From: Streptomyces flaveolus
Lineage (GTDB): Bacteria; Actinomycetota; Actinomycetes; Streptomycetales; Streptomycetaceae
Length of the DNA: 64,000 nucleotides
NCBI RefSeq assembly: GCF_000716535.1
Contig: NZ_JNWV01000028.1
Coordinates: forward strand, 130,921 to 194,920
Reading direction: 5' to 3'
Shown here: piece after piece, positions 16,768 to 24,153 of the stretch
Layout of the letters: each line of letters begins with the position of its first letter
How positions within the stretch are numbered: position 1 is the stretch's first letter
The notes under the pieces: generated by a model
What the model saw: only the letters and a program-made list of their open reading frames with translations
The model's database searches: none
Told to the model about the DNA's origin: nothing
Made by a program: the position numbers and the translations under genes

Positions 16768-16806
16768 CTACAGCGCCAGCGCCTCGTACGCGGTCACCCG
16801 CACGGT
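16768..16806 (-). pseudogene. Duplicated 3' end of nirD-like sequence
   Basis: The minus strand here encodes VRVTAYEALAL and a stop, against VGVTAYEVRAL and a stop at the end of nirD 112 nt away. The DNA shares a 10-nt block at the stop and an 18-nt perfect block (CCTCGTACGCGGTCACCC). No complete gene accompanies it. It reads as the remnant of a tandem duplication, or the tail of a lost paralogue. Confidence 0.55.
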
Positions 16807-16879
16807 GCTCCCCGCTGGCCAGGTCGCGTGGAGATGCTCCTGACCTGAGCCGAAGGCCGGTCCGGGCCCCACCCCGTCC

Positions 16880-17230
16880 CTACAGCGCCCGTACCTCGTA
16901 CGCGGTCACCCCAACCGACTCGTCGTCCAGGCACTGACCGGTGACCAGGTCGAAGCGCTGCTTCAGCAGGGGGGACGCCACGAACGGGCGGCCCTGGTGG
17001 GTGCCGGTCAGGCCGCGGGAGAGGACGGCCGCCCCCGTGAACGGGTCGCGGTTGTCGACGGCGTACAGCCGGTCCGCGCGGTCGCGGAAGAGGGCCACCT
17101 GGCGGCCGTCCGGCAGCAGGGCCGCCACTCCGCGGCCCGGGACCAGCAGGCTCAGGTCGCAGACCGTGAACCAGCCGTCCGCCAGCTCGAGCTGGACCTT
17201 CAGGTCGGTCGTCTCAACTGCCAGGGTCAT
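16880..17230 (-). CDS. nirD: Nitrite reductase small subunit NirD
   Basis: A 116-residue Rieske-fold small subunit of cytoplasmic NADH-dependent assimilatory nitrite reductase. Features are DGWFTVCDLSLLVPGRGVAALL, DNRDPFTGAAVLSRGLTG and PLLKQRFDL. It lacks the Cys/His iron-sulfur ligands of true Rieske proteins, as expected for NirD. Its ATG overlaps the nirB stop by 4 nt (ATGA), so the two subunits are coupled. A short duplication of its 3' end lies just downstream. Confidence 0.94.
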   Translation of the reverse strand: MTLAVETTDLKVQLELADGWFTVCDLSLLVPGRGVAALLPDGRQVALFRDRADRLYAVDNRDPFTGAAVLSRGLTGTHQGRPFVASPLLKQRFDLVTGQCLDDESVGVTAYEVRAL

Positions 17231-19836
17231 CGCTGGGCGCTTCCTTCCAGGACGTCGTCGGCGGGCCGCAGGCCGATGTTCAGCAGCGGCAGGTCGGGCT
17301 TGATCTGGTCGCGCTCGGGGACGAAGGAGACGACCGGGTCCGGGGTGTCCGGGGCGTTCACGAAGGACACGAACCGGGCCAGCTTCTCGGGGTCGTTGAC
17401 CGTCTCCGCCCACTCGTCGCGGTAGTGCGCGACGTGCGCCCGCATCAGCTTCTCCAGCTCGTCGCAGATGCCGAGCGAGTCGTGCACCACCACGTCCCGT
17501 ACGTGCTCCAGGCCCCCGGGGATGCGCTCCAGCCAGGTGCTGGTGCGCTCCAGACGGTCGGCCGTACGGATGTAGAACATGAGGAACCGGTCGATCAGCC
17601 GGACCAGTTCGGCGTCGGACAGGTCCTGGGCCAGCAGGTCGGCGTGGCGCGGGGTGGCCCCGCCGTTGCCGCCGACGTACAGGTTCCAGCCGTTCGAGGT
17701 GGCGATCACCCCGAAGTCCTTGGACTGGGCCTCCGCGCACTCGCGGGCGCAGCCGGACACCGCCGACTTCAGCTTGTGCGGGGACCGCAGGCCCCGGTAG
17801 CGCAGCTCCAGGTCGATCGCCATCCGGACCGAGTCCTGCACGCCGTACCGGCACCAGGTCGATCCCACGCAGGACTTCACCGTGCGCAGCGACTTGCCGT
17901 AGGCGTGGCCGGACTCGAAACCGGCGTCCACCAGCCGCGCCCAGATCAGTGGGAGCTGTTCGACGCGGGCGCCGAACATGTCGATCCGCTGGCCGCCGGT
18001 GATCTTCGTGTAGAGGCCGAAGTCCCGGGCGATCTCGCCGATCACGATCAGCTTCTCGGGTGCGATCTCCCCGCCGGGGATGCGCGGCACGACCGAGTAC
18101 GAGCCGTTCTTCTGGAGGTTGGCGAGGAAGTGGTCGTTGGTGTCCTGGAGCGCGGCCTGCTCCCCGTCCAGGACGTAGCCGCTCGCGCCGATCGCCGGGG
18201 CGAGGGAGGCGATGATCGAGCCGACCGCCGGCTTGCACACCTCGCAGCCGTCACCACCCCGGGCGCCCTCGCGGCCGTGGCGGTCCAGCAGCTCCTGGTA
18301 CGAGGTGATGCGCAGGGCCAGGACGATCTCGTACAGCTCCTCGCGGGTCTGCGCGAAGCAGCCGCACAGGCCCTTGTCGACCTCGACCCCGGACGCCTCC
18401 AGCTCGGCGGTGACCAGCTGGCCCAGCACCTTCACGCAACTGCCGCAGCCGGTACCGGCCTTGGTGCACTTCTTCACCTCGGGCACCGTGGCGCACCGGT
18501 GGTCGGTGACCGCGCCGCGGATCGTGCCCTTGCTGACGTTGTGGCAGGAGCAGATGATCGCCTCGTCCGGCAGCGCGGACGGGCCGAGCTGGACCCCCGA
18601 GCCCGCTCCGGCGGGCAGGACGAGCGACTCGGGGGAGACGGGCGGCACCGAGCCGGTGAGCGCGCGCAGGGTGCCGTACGCCTCCGCGTCACCGACCAGG
18701 ACGCCGCCGAGCAGCGTGCCGTCCGCGCCGATGACCAGCTTCTTGTACAGGCCCGCGCGGGAGTCGGAGTAGACCACGTCCAGGCAGTTCTCGGTGGTGC
18801 CGTGGGCGTCGCCGAAGGACGCCACGTCCACGCCGAGCAGCTTCAGCTTGGTGGACAGGTCGGCGCCGGTGAAGGCGGCCTCATCGGACGCGATGGTGGC
18901 CGCGGCCGTCTCCGCCTGCTCGTACCCCGGCGCCACCAGGCCGTACACCCGGCCGTCGGCGGCCAGCGCGCACTCGCCGATCGCGAAGACGTGCGGGTCG
19001 GAGACGGTCCGGCACTGCTCGTCCACCGCGATGCCGCCGCGCTCGCCGACCGTCAGGCCCGCGTCGCGGGCCAGCTGGTCGCGGGGGCGGACACCGGCGC
19101 TGAACACCACCATGTCGGTGGCCAGTTCGGAACCGTCGGACAGCTTCATGCCGGTGACCGCACCGTCGGCGTCCGTCACGATCTCCTGGGTGCCCACACC
19201 GGTGTGGACGGTCAGGCCCATGTCCTCGATGGTCCGCAGCAGCGCCGCGCCACCACCGTCGTCCACCTGCACCGGCATCAGGCGCGGCGCGAACTCCACG
19301 ATGTGCGCGTTGAGTCCGAGCCCCTTGAGCGCGCCGGCGGCCTCCAGGCCGAGCAGACCGCCGCCGACCACGGCGCCCGTCGTCGCCCGGGACTTCGCGT
19401 ACTCCTCGATCGCCAGCAGGTCCTCGATGGTCCGGTACACGAAGCATCCGGTGGCGTCCTTGTTCGGCACCGGCGGCACGAACGGGTAGGAGCCGGTGGC
19501 CAGGACGAGGACGTCGTAGTCCACGACCAGACCCGAGCGGGCGGTCACCGTGCGCGCCTCGCGGTCGATCGTCTCCGCCGGGTCGCCGATGTGCAGCTCG
19601 ATGCCGTGGTCCTTGATGAACTCCATGTCGGTCATGGAGAGGTCCTCGGGCGTCCTGCCGGAGAAGTACGAGGTGAGCTGGACGCGGTCGTACGCCGGAC
19701 GCGGCTCCTCGCACAGCACGACCACGCGGTGCGTGGCGGTCAGGCCGCGCTCGGCGAGCGCTTCGAGGAAGCGCTGGCCGACCATGCCGTGGCCGACGAG
19801 CACGATCGTGGGGGTGGCCCCCGGGGTGGCGGTCAT
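17227..19836 (-). CDS. nirB: Nitrite reductase (NADH) large subunit NirB
   Basis: An 869-residue cytoplasmic enzyme reducing nitrite to ammonium. Domain order: FAD/NAD-binding reductase (VLVGHGMVGQRFLEAL; ATGSYPFVPP), two BFD-like [2Fe-2S] regions (CSCHNVSKGTIRGAV with CGSCVKVL; CGCFAQTREELYEI with GCEVCKP), then the siroheme/[4Fe-4S] domain with SCVGSTWCRYGVQDS and SGCARECAEAQ. It starts directly after the stop of the upstream FAD oxidoreductase and is followed by nirD. The three-gene operon lies behind a GlnR-like box. Siroheme could be supplied with help from the chelatase gene at 30.6 kb. Confidence 0.96.
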   Translation of the reverse strand: MTATPGATPTIVLVGHGMVGQRFLEALAERGLTATHRVVVLCEEPRPAYDRVQLTSYFSGRTPEDLSMTDMEFIKDHGIELHIGDPAETIDREARTVTARSGLVVDYDVLVLATGSYPFVPPVPNKDATGCFVYRTIEDLLAIEEYAKSRATTGAVVGGGLLGLEAAGALKGLGLNAHIVEFAPRLMPVQVDDGGGAALLRTIEDMGLTVHTGVGTQEIVTDADGAVTGMKLSDGSELATDMVVFSAGVRPRDQLARDAGLTVGERGGIAVDEQCRTVSDPHVFAIGECALAADGRVYGLVAPGYEQAETAAATIASDEAAFTGADLSTKLKLLGVDVASFGDAHGTTENCLDVVYSDSRAGLYKKLVIGADGTLLGGVLVGDAEAYGTLRALTGSVPPVSPESLVLPAGAGSGVQLGPSALPDEAIICSCHNVSKGTIRGAVTDHRCATVPEVKKCTKAGTGCGSCVKVLGQLVTAELEASGVEVDKGLCGCFAQTREELYEIVLALRITSYQELLDRHGREGARGGDGCEVCKPAVGSIIASLAPAIGASGYVLDGEQAALQDTNDHFLANLQKNGSYSVVPRIPGGEIAPEKLIVIGEIARDFGLYTKITGGQRIDMFGARVEQLPLIWARLVDAGFESGHAYGKSLRTVKSCVGSTWCRYGVQDSVRMAIDLELRYRGLRSPHKLKSAVSGCARECAEAQSKDFGVIATSNGWNLYVGGNGGATPRHADLLAQDLSDAELVRLIDRFLMFYIRTADRLERTSTWLERIPGGLEHVRDVVVHDSLGICDELEKLMRAHVAHYRDEWAETVNDPEKLARFVSFVNAPDTPDPVVSFVPERDQIKPDLPLLNIGLRPADDVLEGSAQR

Positions 19837-21051
19837 TCAGGAGCCTCCATCGTTGGTGAGCAGGTGGAGCAGGGGACCGTCGTCGGGGAGCGGCTCCGCT
19901 CCCTCCCAGGCGCGGGCGAGCGCGCCGACGGTGCCGAGTTCGCCGACGAGGACCCCGCCGACCAGGCGGTCGTCGCGGACGACGACCTTGCGGTAGGTGC
20001 CCCGGGTGGCGTCGGCGATTCGCACGACGTCGTCGCCCGGGCGGGGCTCGGTCTCGCCGAACGCGGCGAGGTCGAAGGGGGAGTCGGGACCGGTGAGGGT
20101 CAGCCGGGTCAGGGAGCGGGTGCCGGTGTAGCGGGCACGGGCGTCGCCTGCCAGCAGCTCCGCGAGCGCGTCGGCCTGTTCCAGGGCCGGGGCGGCCAGG
20201 CCGTAGACGGTGCCGTCGTGCTGGGCGCAGTCGCCGATGGCGTGGATGTGCGGGTCGGAGGTGCGCAGCTCGTCGTCCACGAGGACGCCCTTGCGGACGG
20301 CGAGGCCCGCCTGCTCGGCGAGACCCGTGCGGGGCCGTACCCCGCAGGCGAGGACCACGAGGTCGGCGTCGAGCGCGTACCCGTCGGCCATCTCCACCGA
20401 GCGGACCGCGCCGGCGACGCAGCGCACGTCCCGTACCCGGCACTCGGTGTGCACCTCGACGCCCAGGCCGGTCAGGTGCCGCAGCACCAGCCGGGAGGCG
20501 TCCGGGTCGAGCTGGCGCTCCATGAGCCGCTCGGCCTGCTGCGCGAGCACCACCTGGGCGCCGCGCACGGCGAGCGCGCGGGCCGCGGAGACGCCGAGCA
20601 GCCCGCCGCCGACGACGACCGCCCGCACCCCCGGCCGCACGGCCTTGGCCAGGCCCAGGCAGTCGTCCATGGTGCGGAACGCGTGGACGCCCTCGGGGAG
20701 CTGGTGATCAGGGGTGAACAGGCCGCGCAGCGGGGGCAGCACCGGGTTGGAGCCGGTGGCCAGGACCAGCGCGTCGTATGCGATCGACGTGCCGTCGGCG
20801 CAGGCGACGGTCCGGGCGGCCCGGTCGATGCCGGTGACCCGGGTGCGCAGCAGGCCGGCGTGCGGCGGGAGCGCGATCACCTCCGGGGCGTACCGGCCGG
20901 CGAGTACCTCGGCCAGCAGCACCCGGTTGTACGGCGCGTGCTCCTCGTCGCCGACGAGCAGCGCGGGCACACCCAGCTCGCCGAGCCGCCGGGCGAGCCG
21001 TACGCCCGCGAGGCCGGCGCCGATCACCACCACACGCGTATTCGAGGTCAT
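19837..21051 (-). CDS. FAD-dependent NAD(P)-oxidoreductase of nirBD operon
   Basis: A 404-residue flavoprotein similar to the N-terminal half of NirB. It has a GxGxxG FAD site (VVVIGAGLAGVRLARRL), the mid-chain LATGSNPVLPPL, an NAD motif (VVVGGGLLGVSAARAL) and a C-terminal VFAIGD-like stretch (HIHAIGDCAQHDG). It probably delivers electrons in nitrate or nitrite assimilation. It heads the operon, directly abutting nirB, and begins 22 nt downstream of the GlnR-like box. No good ribosome site precedes its start, so a very short leader is possible. Confidence 0.9.
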   Translation of the reverse strand: MTSNTRVVVIGAGLAGVRLARRLGELGVPALLVGDEEHAPYNRVLLAEVLAGRYAPEVIALPPHAGLLRTRVTGIDRAARTVACADGTSIAYDALVLATGSNPVLPPLRGLFTPDHQLPEGVHAFRTMDDCLGLAKAVRPGVRAVVVGGGLLGVSAARALAVRGAQVVLAQQAERLMERQLDPDASRLVLRHLTGLGVEVHTECRVRDVRCVAGAVRSVEMADGYALDADLVVLACGVRPRTGLAEQAGLAVRKGVLVDDELRTSDPHIHAIGDCAQHDGTVYGLAAPALEQADALAELLAGDARARYTGTRSLTRLTLTGPDSPFDLAAFGETEPRPGDDVVRIADATRGTYRKVVVRDDRLVGGVLVGELGTVGALARAWEGAEPLPDDGPLLHLLTNDGGS

Positions 21052-21073
21052 GCCCCGAGCGTGCGGCCCCGAC

Positions 21074-21111
21074 GTTACCCGGCAGCATCACGTCTGTTTC
21101 CCGGGAGGAAC
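21074..21111 (-). promoter_or_regulatory. Putative GlnR box upstream of nirBD operon
   Basis: On the minus strand the elements read GTTCC-n6-GAAAC-n6-GATGC-n6-GTAAC, with exact 6-nt gaps. Elements 1, 2 and 4 match the Streptomyces GlnR consensus (gTnAc-n6-GaAAc, repeated) at 4, 5 and 4 of 5 positions; the third is weaker. GlnR control of nitrite and nitrate reductase genes is established in S. coelicolor. The site here is inferred from pattern and spacing. Confidence 0.72.
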
Positions 21112-21195
21112 GCTGCCCTCAGCGGACGGGGGCCGCAGGTGTGAGGGGGTTGCGCGGGGACGGGGGCGGGGTGTGAGGCCGGCGCGGCCCGGCGG

Positions 21196-22083
21196 TCACC
21201 GGGTGCGCAGCAGGTCCACCAGGCCGGTGGTGTCCTCCGTGCCGTGGCCGTCGGCCAGGCGGCGGCGCATCAGCTCCAGGAACGGGTTGAGCAGGTCCGG
21301 GCGTACGCCCTGCTCCCGGGCCGTGCGCAGCAGCGTGTCCGTGCCCGCCACCTGCATCTGAAGAGTGGAGACGACGCCGGTCGTGTAGTCGCCCGACTCC
21401 AGCCGTTCGGCCGCCTGGTGCGCCGAGCCGGCCATCGCGTTCAGCCAGGGCACGAGCAGCGCGGCGAAGTCCCCGGGCGCCACGTCGGTCCCGCGCAGCA
21501 GCGCGAACGCGTGCGTGATGCCCGCGAACATGCCGTACATCCCGCTCAGCAGCGCCACGTCGTGCAGCGCGGCGTGGCCGGGGTCGATGCCGACGTACTC
21601 GGTGCCGGCCGGGACGGCGAGGGTGTCCCGGTGCTCGTCGAACAGGTCACGGTGGCCGCTGTAGAGCACGAAGGCACCGGGCGCGCCGATCATCGGCGGT
21701 ACGGCCATGATGCCGCCGTCCAGGAAACGGGCGCCGCGCTCCTCGGCCCAGGTGGCGCGTGCCCGGCCCTCGGCGGGGGTGCCGGTGGTGAGGTTCACCA
21801 GGTCACGGCCGGCCAGATCGGCACCGTCCAGGGCGGCGCCCACCGAGGCGTCGTCCAGCAGGCAGGCCACGACGAGCCGGTTCGCGGCCACCGCCCGAGC
21901 CGCGCTGGGGGCCGCCACCGCTCCTTCGGCGGTCAGCCCGGCCATGCGCTCGGGCGTGCGGTTCCAGACGGTCAGCGGATGCCCTGCGGCGAGCCAGGCC
22001 CGCCCGAGCGCGGTGCCCATCGCGCCGGTGCCGAGCAGGGTCAGGGGGGTGCGGGGGCCGGAGGAAGGGGAGTTGTCGGTCAT
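21196..22083 (-). CDS. NAD(P)-binding imine-reductase-like/beta-hydroxyacid dehydrogenase
   Basis: A 295-residue protein of the 6-phosphogluconate dehydrogenase-like superfamily. It has the N-terminal Rossmann motif LLGTGAMGTALGRAWLAAGH with NRTPER, the second segment DLVNLTTGTPAEGRA, and a long helical C-terminal domain typical of imine reductases (IRED-like). It probably reduces imines or related substrates with NADPH; the substrate is unknown. A divergent HxlR regulator starts about 100 nt away with palindromes between them, which points to substrate-responsive control. Confidence 0.88.
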   Translation of the reverse strand: MTDNSPSSGPRTPLTLLGTGAMGTALGRAWLAAGHPLTVWNRTPERMAGLTAEGAVAAPSAARAVAANRLVVACLLDDASVGAALDGADLAGRDLVNLTTGTPAEGRARATWAEERGARFLDGGIMAVPPMIGAPGAFVLYSGHRDLFDEHRDTLAVPAGTEYVGIDPGHAALHDVALLSGMYGMFAGITHAFALLRGTDVAPGDFAALLVPWLNAMAGSAHQAAERLESGDYTTGVVSTLQMQVAGTDTLLRTAREQGVRPDLLNPFLELMRRRLADGHGTEDTTGLVDLLRTR

Positions 22084-22117
22084 GGCGACTAGGCTCGTCG
22101 GAGGAACCGCCGAGCAG

Positions 22118-22135
22118 AAGTACGTACTTGCAAGT
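22118..22135. promoter_or_regulatory. Overlapping palindromes in IRED-hxlR divergent promoter
   Basis: AAGTACGTACTT (22118-22129) is a perfect 12-nt palindrome overlapping ACTTGCAAGT (22126-22135), a perfect 10-nt palindrome. Motifs of the form GTACTT-n-AAGT are typical of HxlR-family operators. The site lies between the divergent reductase and HxlR genes, 47 nt before the HxlR start. Confidence 0.6.
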
Positions 22136-22181
22136 GGGTGGTTACCGGCGGGAAAGCGTGCGGGTCGGAAGGGGGAACACC

Positions 22182-22529
22182 ATGCCGGTGGGACGGCGGC
22201 CGGGGGCGTACGTCTGCGGTACCGACGCGGCGATGGACATCATCGACGGCAAGTGGAAGGTGTCGATCCTGTGGGCGCTGGGCCAATGCGGCACGTGCCG
22301 CTTCGGTGAGCTGCGCCGGCGGCTTCCGGGCGTCACGGAGAAGGTGCTCGCCGCGCACCTGCGCGAGCTGGAGGCCGACGGCATCGTGCACCGCGAGGAG
22401 TACGACGAGGTGCCGCCGCGCGTCGAGTACTCGTTGACCGAGCGCGGTACCGAGCTGAACGAGGCGCTGGCACCCCTGGGCACGTGGGGCGAGCGACACG
22501 TGCTGGGCGCGGCACCGGCACCGCGCTGA
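22182..22529 (+). CDS. HxlR-family winged-helix regulator
   Basis: A 115-residue MarR-like HxlR protein. It has the diagnostic Cys near the N-terminus (GAYVCGTDAAMDIIDGKWKV), the central FGELRRRLPGVTEKVLAAHLRELEADG and the wing VPPRVEYSLTERG. ATG 22182 is supported by GGAAGGGGG at 22167-22175; an upstream in-frame start at 22128 would lie on the operator. The family often controls a divergent redox gene using a thiol or aldehyde signal. It ends 5 nt from the convergent sortase gene. Confidence 0.93.
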   Translation: MPVGRRPGAYVCGTDAAMDIIDGKWKVSILWALGQCGTCRFGELRRRLPGVTEKVLAAHLRELEADGIVHREEYDEVPPRVEYSLTERGTELNEALAPLGTWGERHVLGAAPAPR

Positions 22530-22534
22530 AGCCG

Positions 22535-23233
22535 TCAGCGGCTCGCCGTCAGGTGGGCGAACACCACCACGTTGCCCTGGTAGCCGGTGGTCTTCGAGTA
22601 GCCTCCGCCGCAGGTGATGACGCGCAGTTCGGGGCGCGGGGCGGCGCCGTACACCTTCTCGTCGGGGAAGTCGCGGGCCGCGTACACCTCCACCGCGTCC
22701 ACGGTGAACACGGCCACGGTGCCGTCCCGGCGGTCCACTTCGATGCGGGCGCCCCGCTTCAGCGCGCCGAGGTCGTAGAAGACGGCGGGCCCCTCGGTGT
22801 TGTCGACGTGCCCGGCGACGATCGCGGTGCCCGTCTCGCCGGGGGTGGTGCCGGCCTCGTACCAGCCGGCCAGGTTCTTCTCCTGGGCGGGCGGCGCGTC
22901 CAGGCTGCCCGAGCGGGTGAGGGCCAGGCCCATGAGGGGGGCGTCGACCCGGATCGCGGGGATGCGGATGCGGATCGGCGGGGACGGGGCGAGGCCGGGT
23001 GCCGCGACCCGCGCACCGCCCGGGTCGGGGCGGCCCTCGGCGGCGGACGGCTGCGGTGGGGTGTGCGGGCCGGTGCCGCCACCCAGCAGCCACACCCCCG
23101 AGCCGAGGGCCACGACGGTGACGGCGGCTATCGCGGTGTCGCCGAGCCGGGCGGCCCTGGCGCTCCGAGCGGTCCTGCGGTTCCCGGCGGCCTTGCGGTT
23201 CCCGGCCGTGCGGTTTCCGGCGGCCTTGCGCAT
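22535..23233 (-). CDS. Class F sortase
   Basis: A 232-residue membrane-anchored transpeptidase. A basic N-terminus with KAAGNR/TAGNR repeats precedes one transmembrane helix (about residues 36-55). The extracellular sortase barrel has the catalytic His in VAGHVDNTEG and the catalytic Cys in VITCGGGYSK. Class F sortases are typical of actinobacteria and their substrates are poorly known. The ATG at 23231-23233 was chosen; upstream in-frame sequence lacks signal features. The next gene on the same strand encodes a secreted, C-terminally anchored protein and may be functionally linked. Confidence 0.92.
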   Translation of the reverse strand: MRKAAGNRTAGNRKAAGNRRTARSARAARLGDTAIAAVTVVALGSGVWLLGGGTGPHTPPQPSAAEGRPDPGGARVAAPGLAPSPPIRIRIPAIRVDAPLMGLALTRSGSLDAPPAQEKNLAGWYEAGTTPGETGTAIVAGHVDNTEGPAVFYDLGALKRGARIEVDRRDGTVAVFTVDAVEVYAARDFPDEKVYGAAPRPELRVITCGGGYSKTTGYQGNVVVFAHLTASR

Positions 23234-23354
23234 GCCAACCCCCTCTCCCGGGGGCGGGCCCCCGAAATCCCTTCCCCCTCCGGGCCGCGAGGGGCGTCGG
23301 ACCCGGAGGGGGCGGGATGTGCGGTACCGGCGGACGGACAGCGGAGGGTGTCCG

Positions 23355-23864
23355 TCAGATCCCGTCGCCTCTCGCCCGGCGATGCAGGAGCCAGGTACCG
23401 CCCGCGGCGGCGACGGCCAGTGCCGCCACACCCGCCGCGGTCTGTACGGGGTCAGGGCCGAGTCCGCCGCCGACCCCCGTCTTCACGCTTCCTCGCGGCA
23501 GCACCTGCTCGTGTGCCGCGCTCAACGCCACCACCAGGTCGCCCGCCACCTGCCGGTCGCCCTCGGCGCACCGGGCGACGATCTCGTACGTCCCCGGCTG
23601 CGCGCTCGGCGGCACCCGGAACTGCCCGATCGCCTCGCCCTCGTGCGCGGTGGGCGCCAGCATGAACGTTCCGGCACCGACCGCGCCCGCGTCCCCGGTC
23701 GCGGCCCCCGTGTCCTTGCACGCGGCCGTGTTCACCGTGACCTGGCCACCGGGTGCCACGGTCGCCGGGTACAGGTCCAGACGGCCGGTCCCGGCCGCTT
23801 GGGCGGGCGCCGCGGCGGTCACGGCGAGCGCGGTACCGGCCAGCAGACGGGCAGTGCGTCGCAT
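23355..23864 (-). CDS. Secreted protein with C-terminal membrane anchor
   Basis: A 169-residue protein with a cleavable signal peptide (about residues 1-23, ending TAAAPAQA). An Ig-like or Big-like extracellular domain follows (LYPATVAPGGQVTVNTAAC; GTYEIVARCAEGDRQVAG, with two Cys possibly bonded). The C-terminus has a hydrophobic segment and the basic tail HRRARG. This resembles a sortase substrate architecture, but no LPxTG-like pentapeptide is seen before the anchor. It lies 121 nt upstream of the sortase gene on the same strand. The function is unknown. Confidence 0.82.
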   Translation of the reverse strand: MRRTARLLAGTALAVTAAAPAQAAGTGRLDLYPATVAPGGQVTVNTAACKDTGAATGDAGAVGAGTFMLAPTAHEGEAIGQFRVPPSAQPGTYEIVARCAEGDRQVAGDLVVALSAAHEQVLPRGSVKTGVGGGLGPDPVQTAAGVAALAVAAAGGTWLLHRRARGDGI

Positions 23865-24153
23865 GGTGCTCCCCAGAGCTTGTCCGACTCGTCCAGGGGT
23901 GCGCCCCTGCCCTACCGAGGTAAGTCGCAGTCGCGGGGATCCGCTTCCCGAGGCTGCGCCGGGACTGCGGTGAACGGGTGGCGCGAACGGCCCCCCACAC
24001 GGCCTAGCCGGAGTGCGTTCCGGCAGGTCAGGGCCGTGTGAGGGGCCGGGTGCGAAGAGCACACGATTGGCCCCCACCCGCCGGCCGCACCCCGTCGCCG
24101 ACAGCCGGGGACCGTCGGCGGCAGGGGCGGCGGGCCGGGGAGGCCGCGACGGA
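23865..24153. other. Intergenic stretch between secreted protein and M4 protease
   Basis: The 289 nt contain no convincing gene. A small hairpin CAGGGG-TGCG-CCCCTG occurs at 23894-23909. The region presumably holds the promoter of the secreted-protein gene and the 3' end of the M4 transcript. Confidence 0.4.

Noticed and set aside
17425..21144. 1239-codon open frame on the plus strand
   Set aside because: It is fully antisense to nirB and the FAD oxidoreductase, has a composition expected from GC-skewed codon shadows, and lacks recognisable domains.
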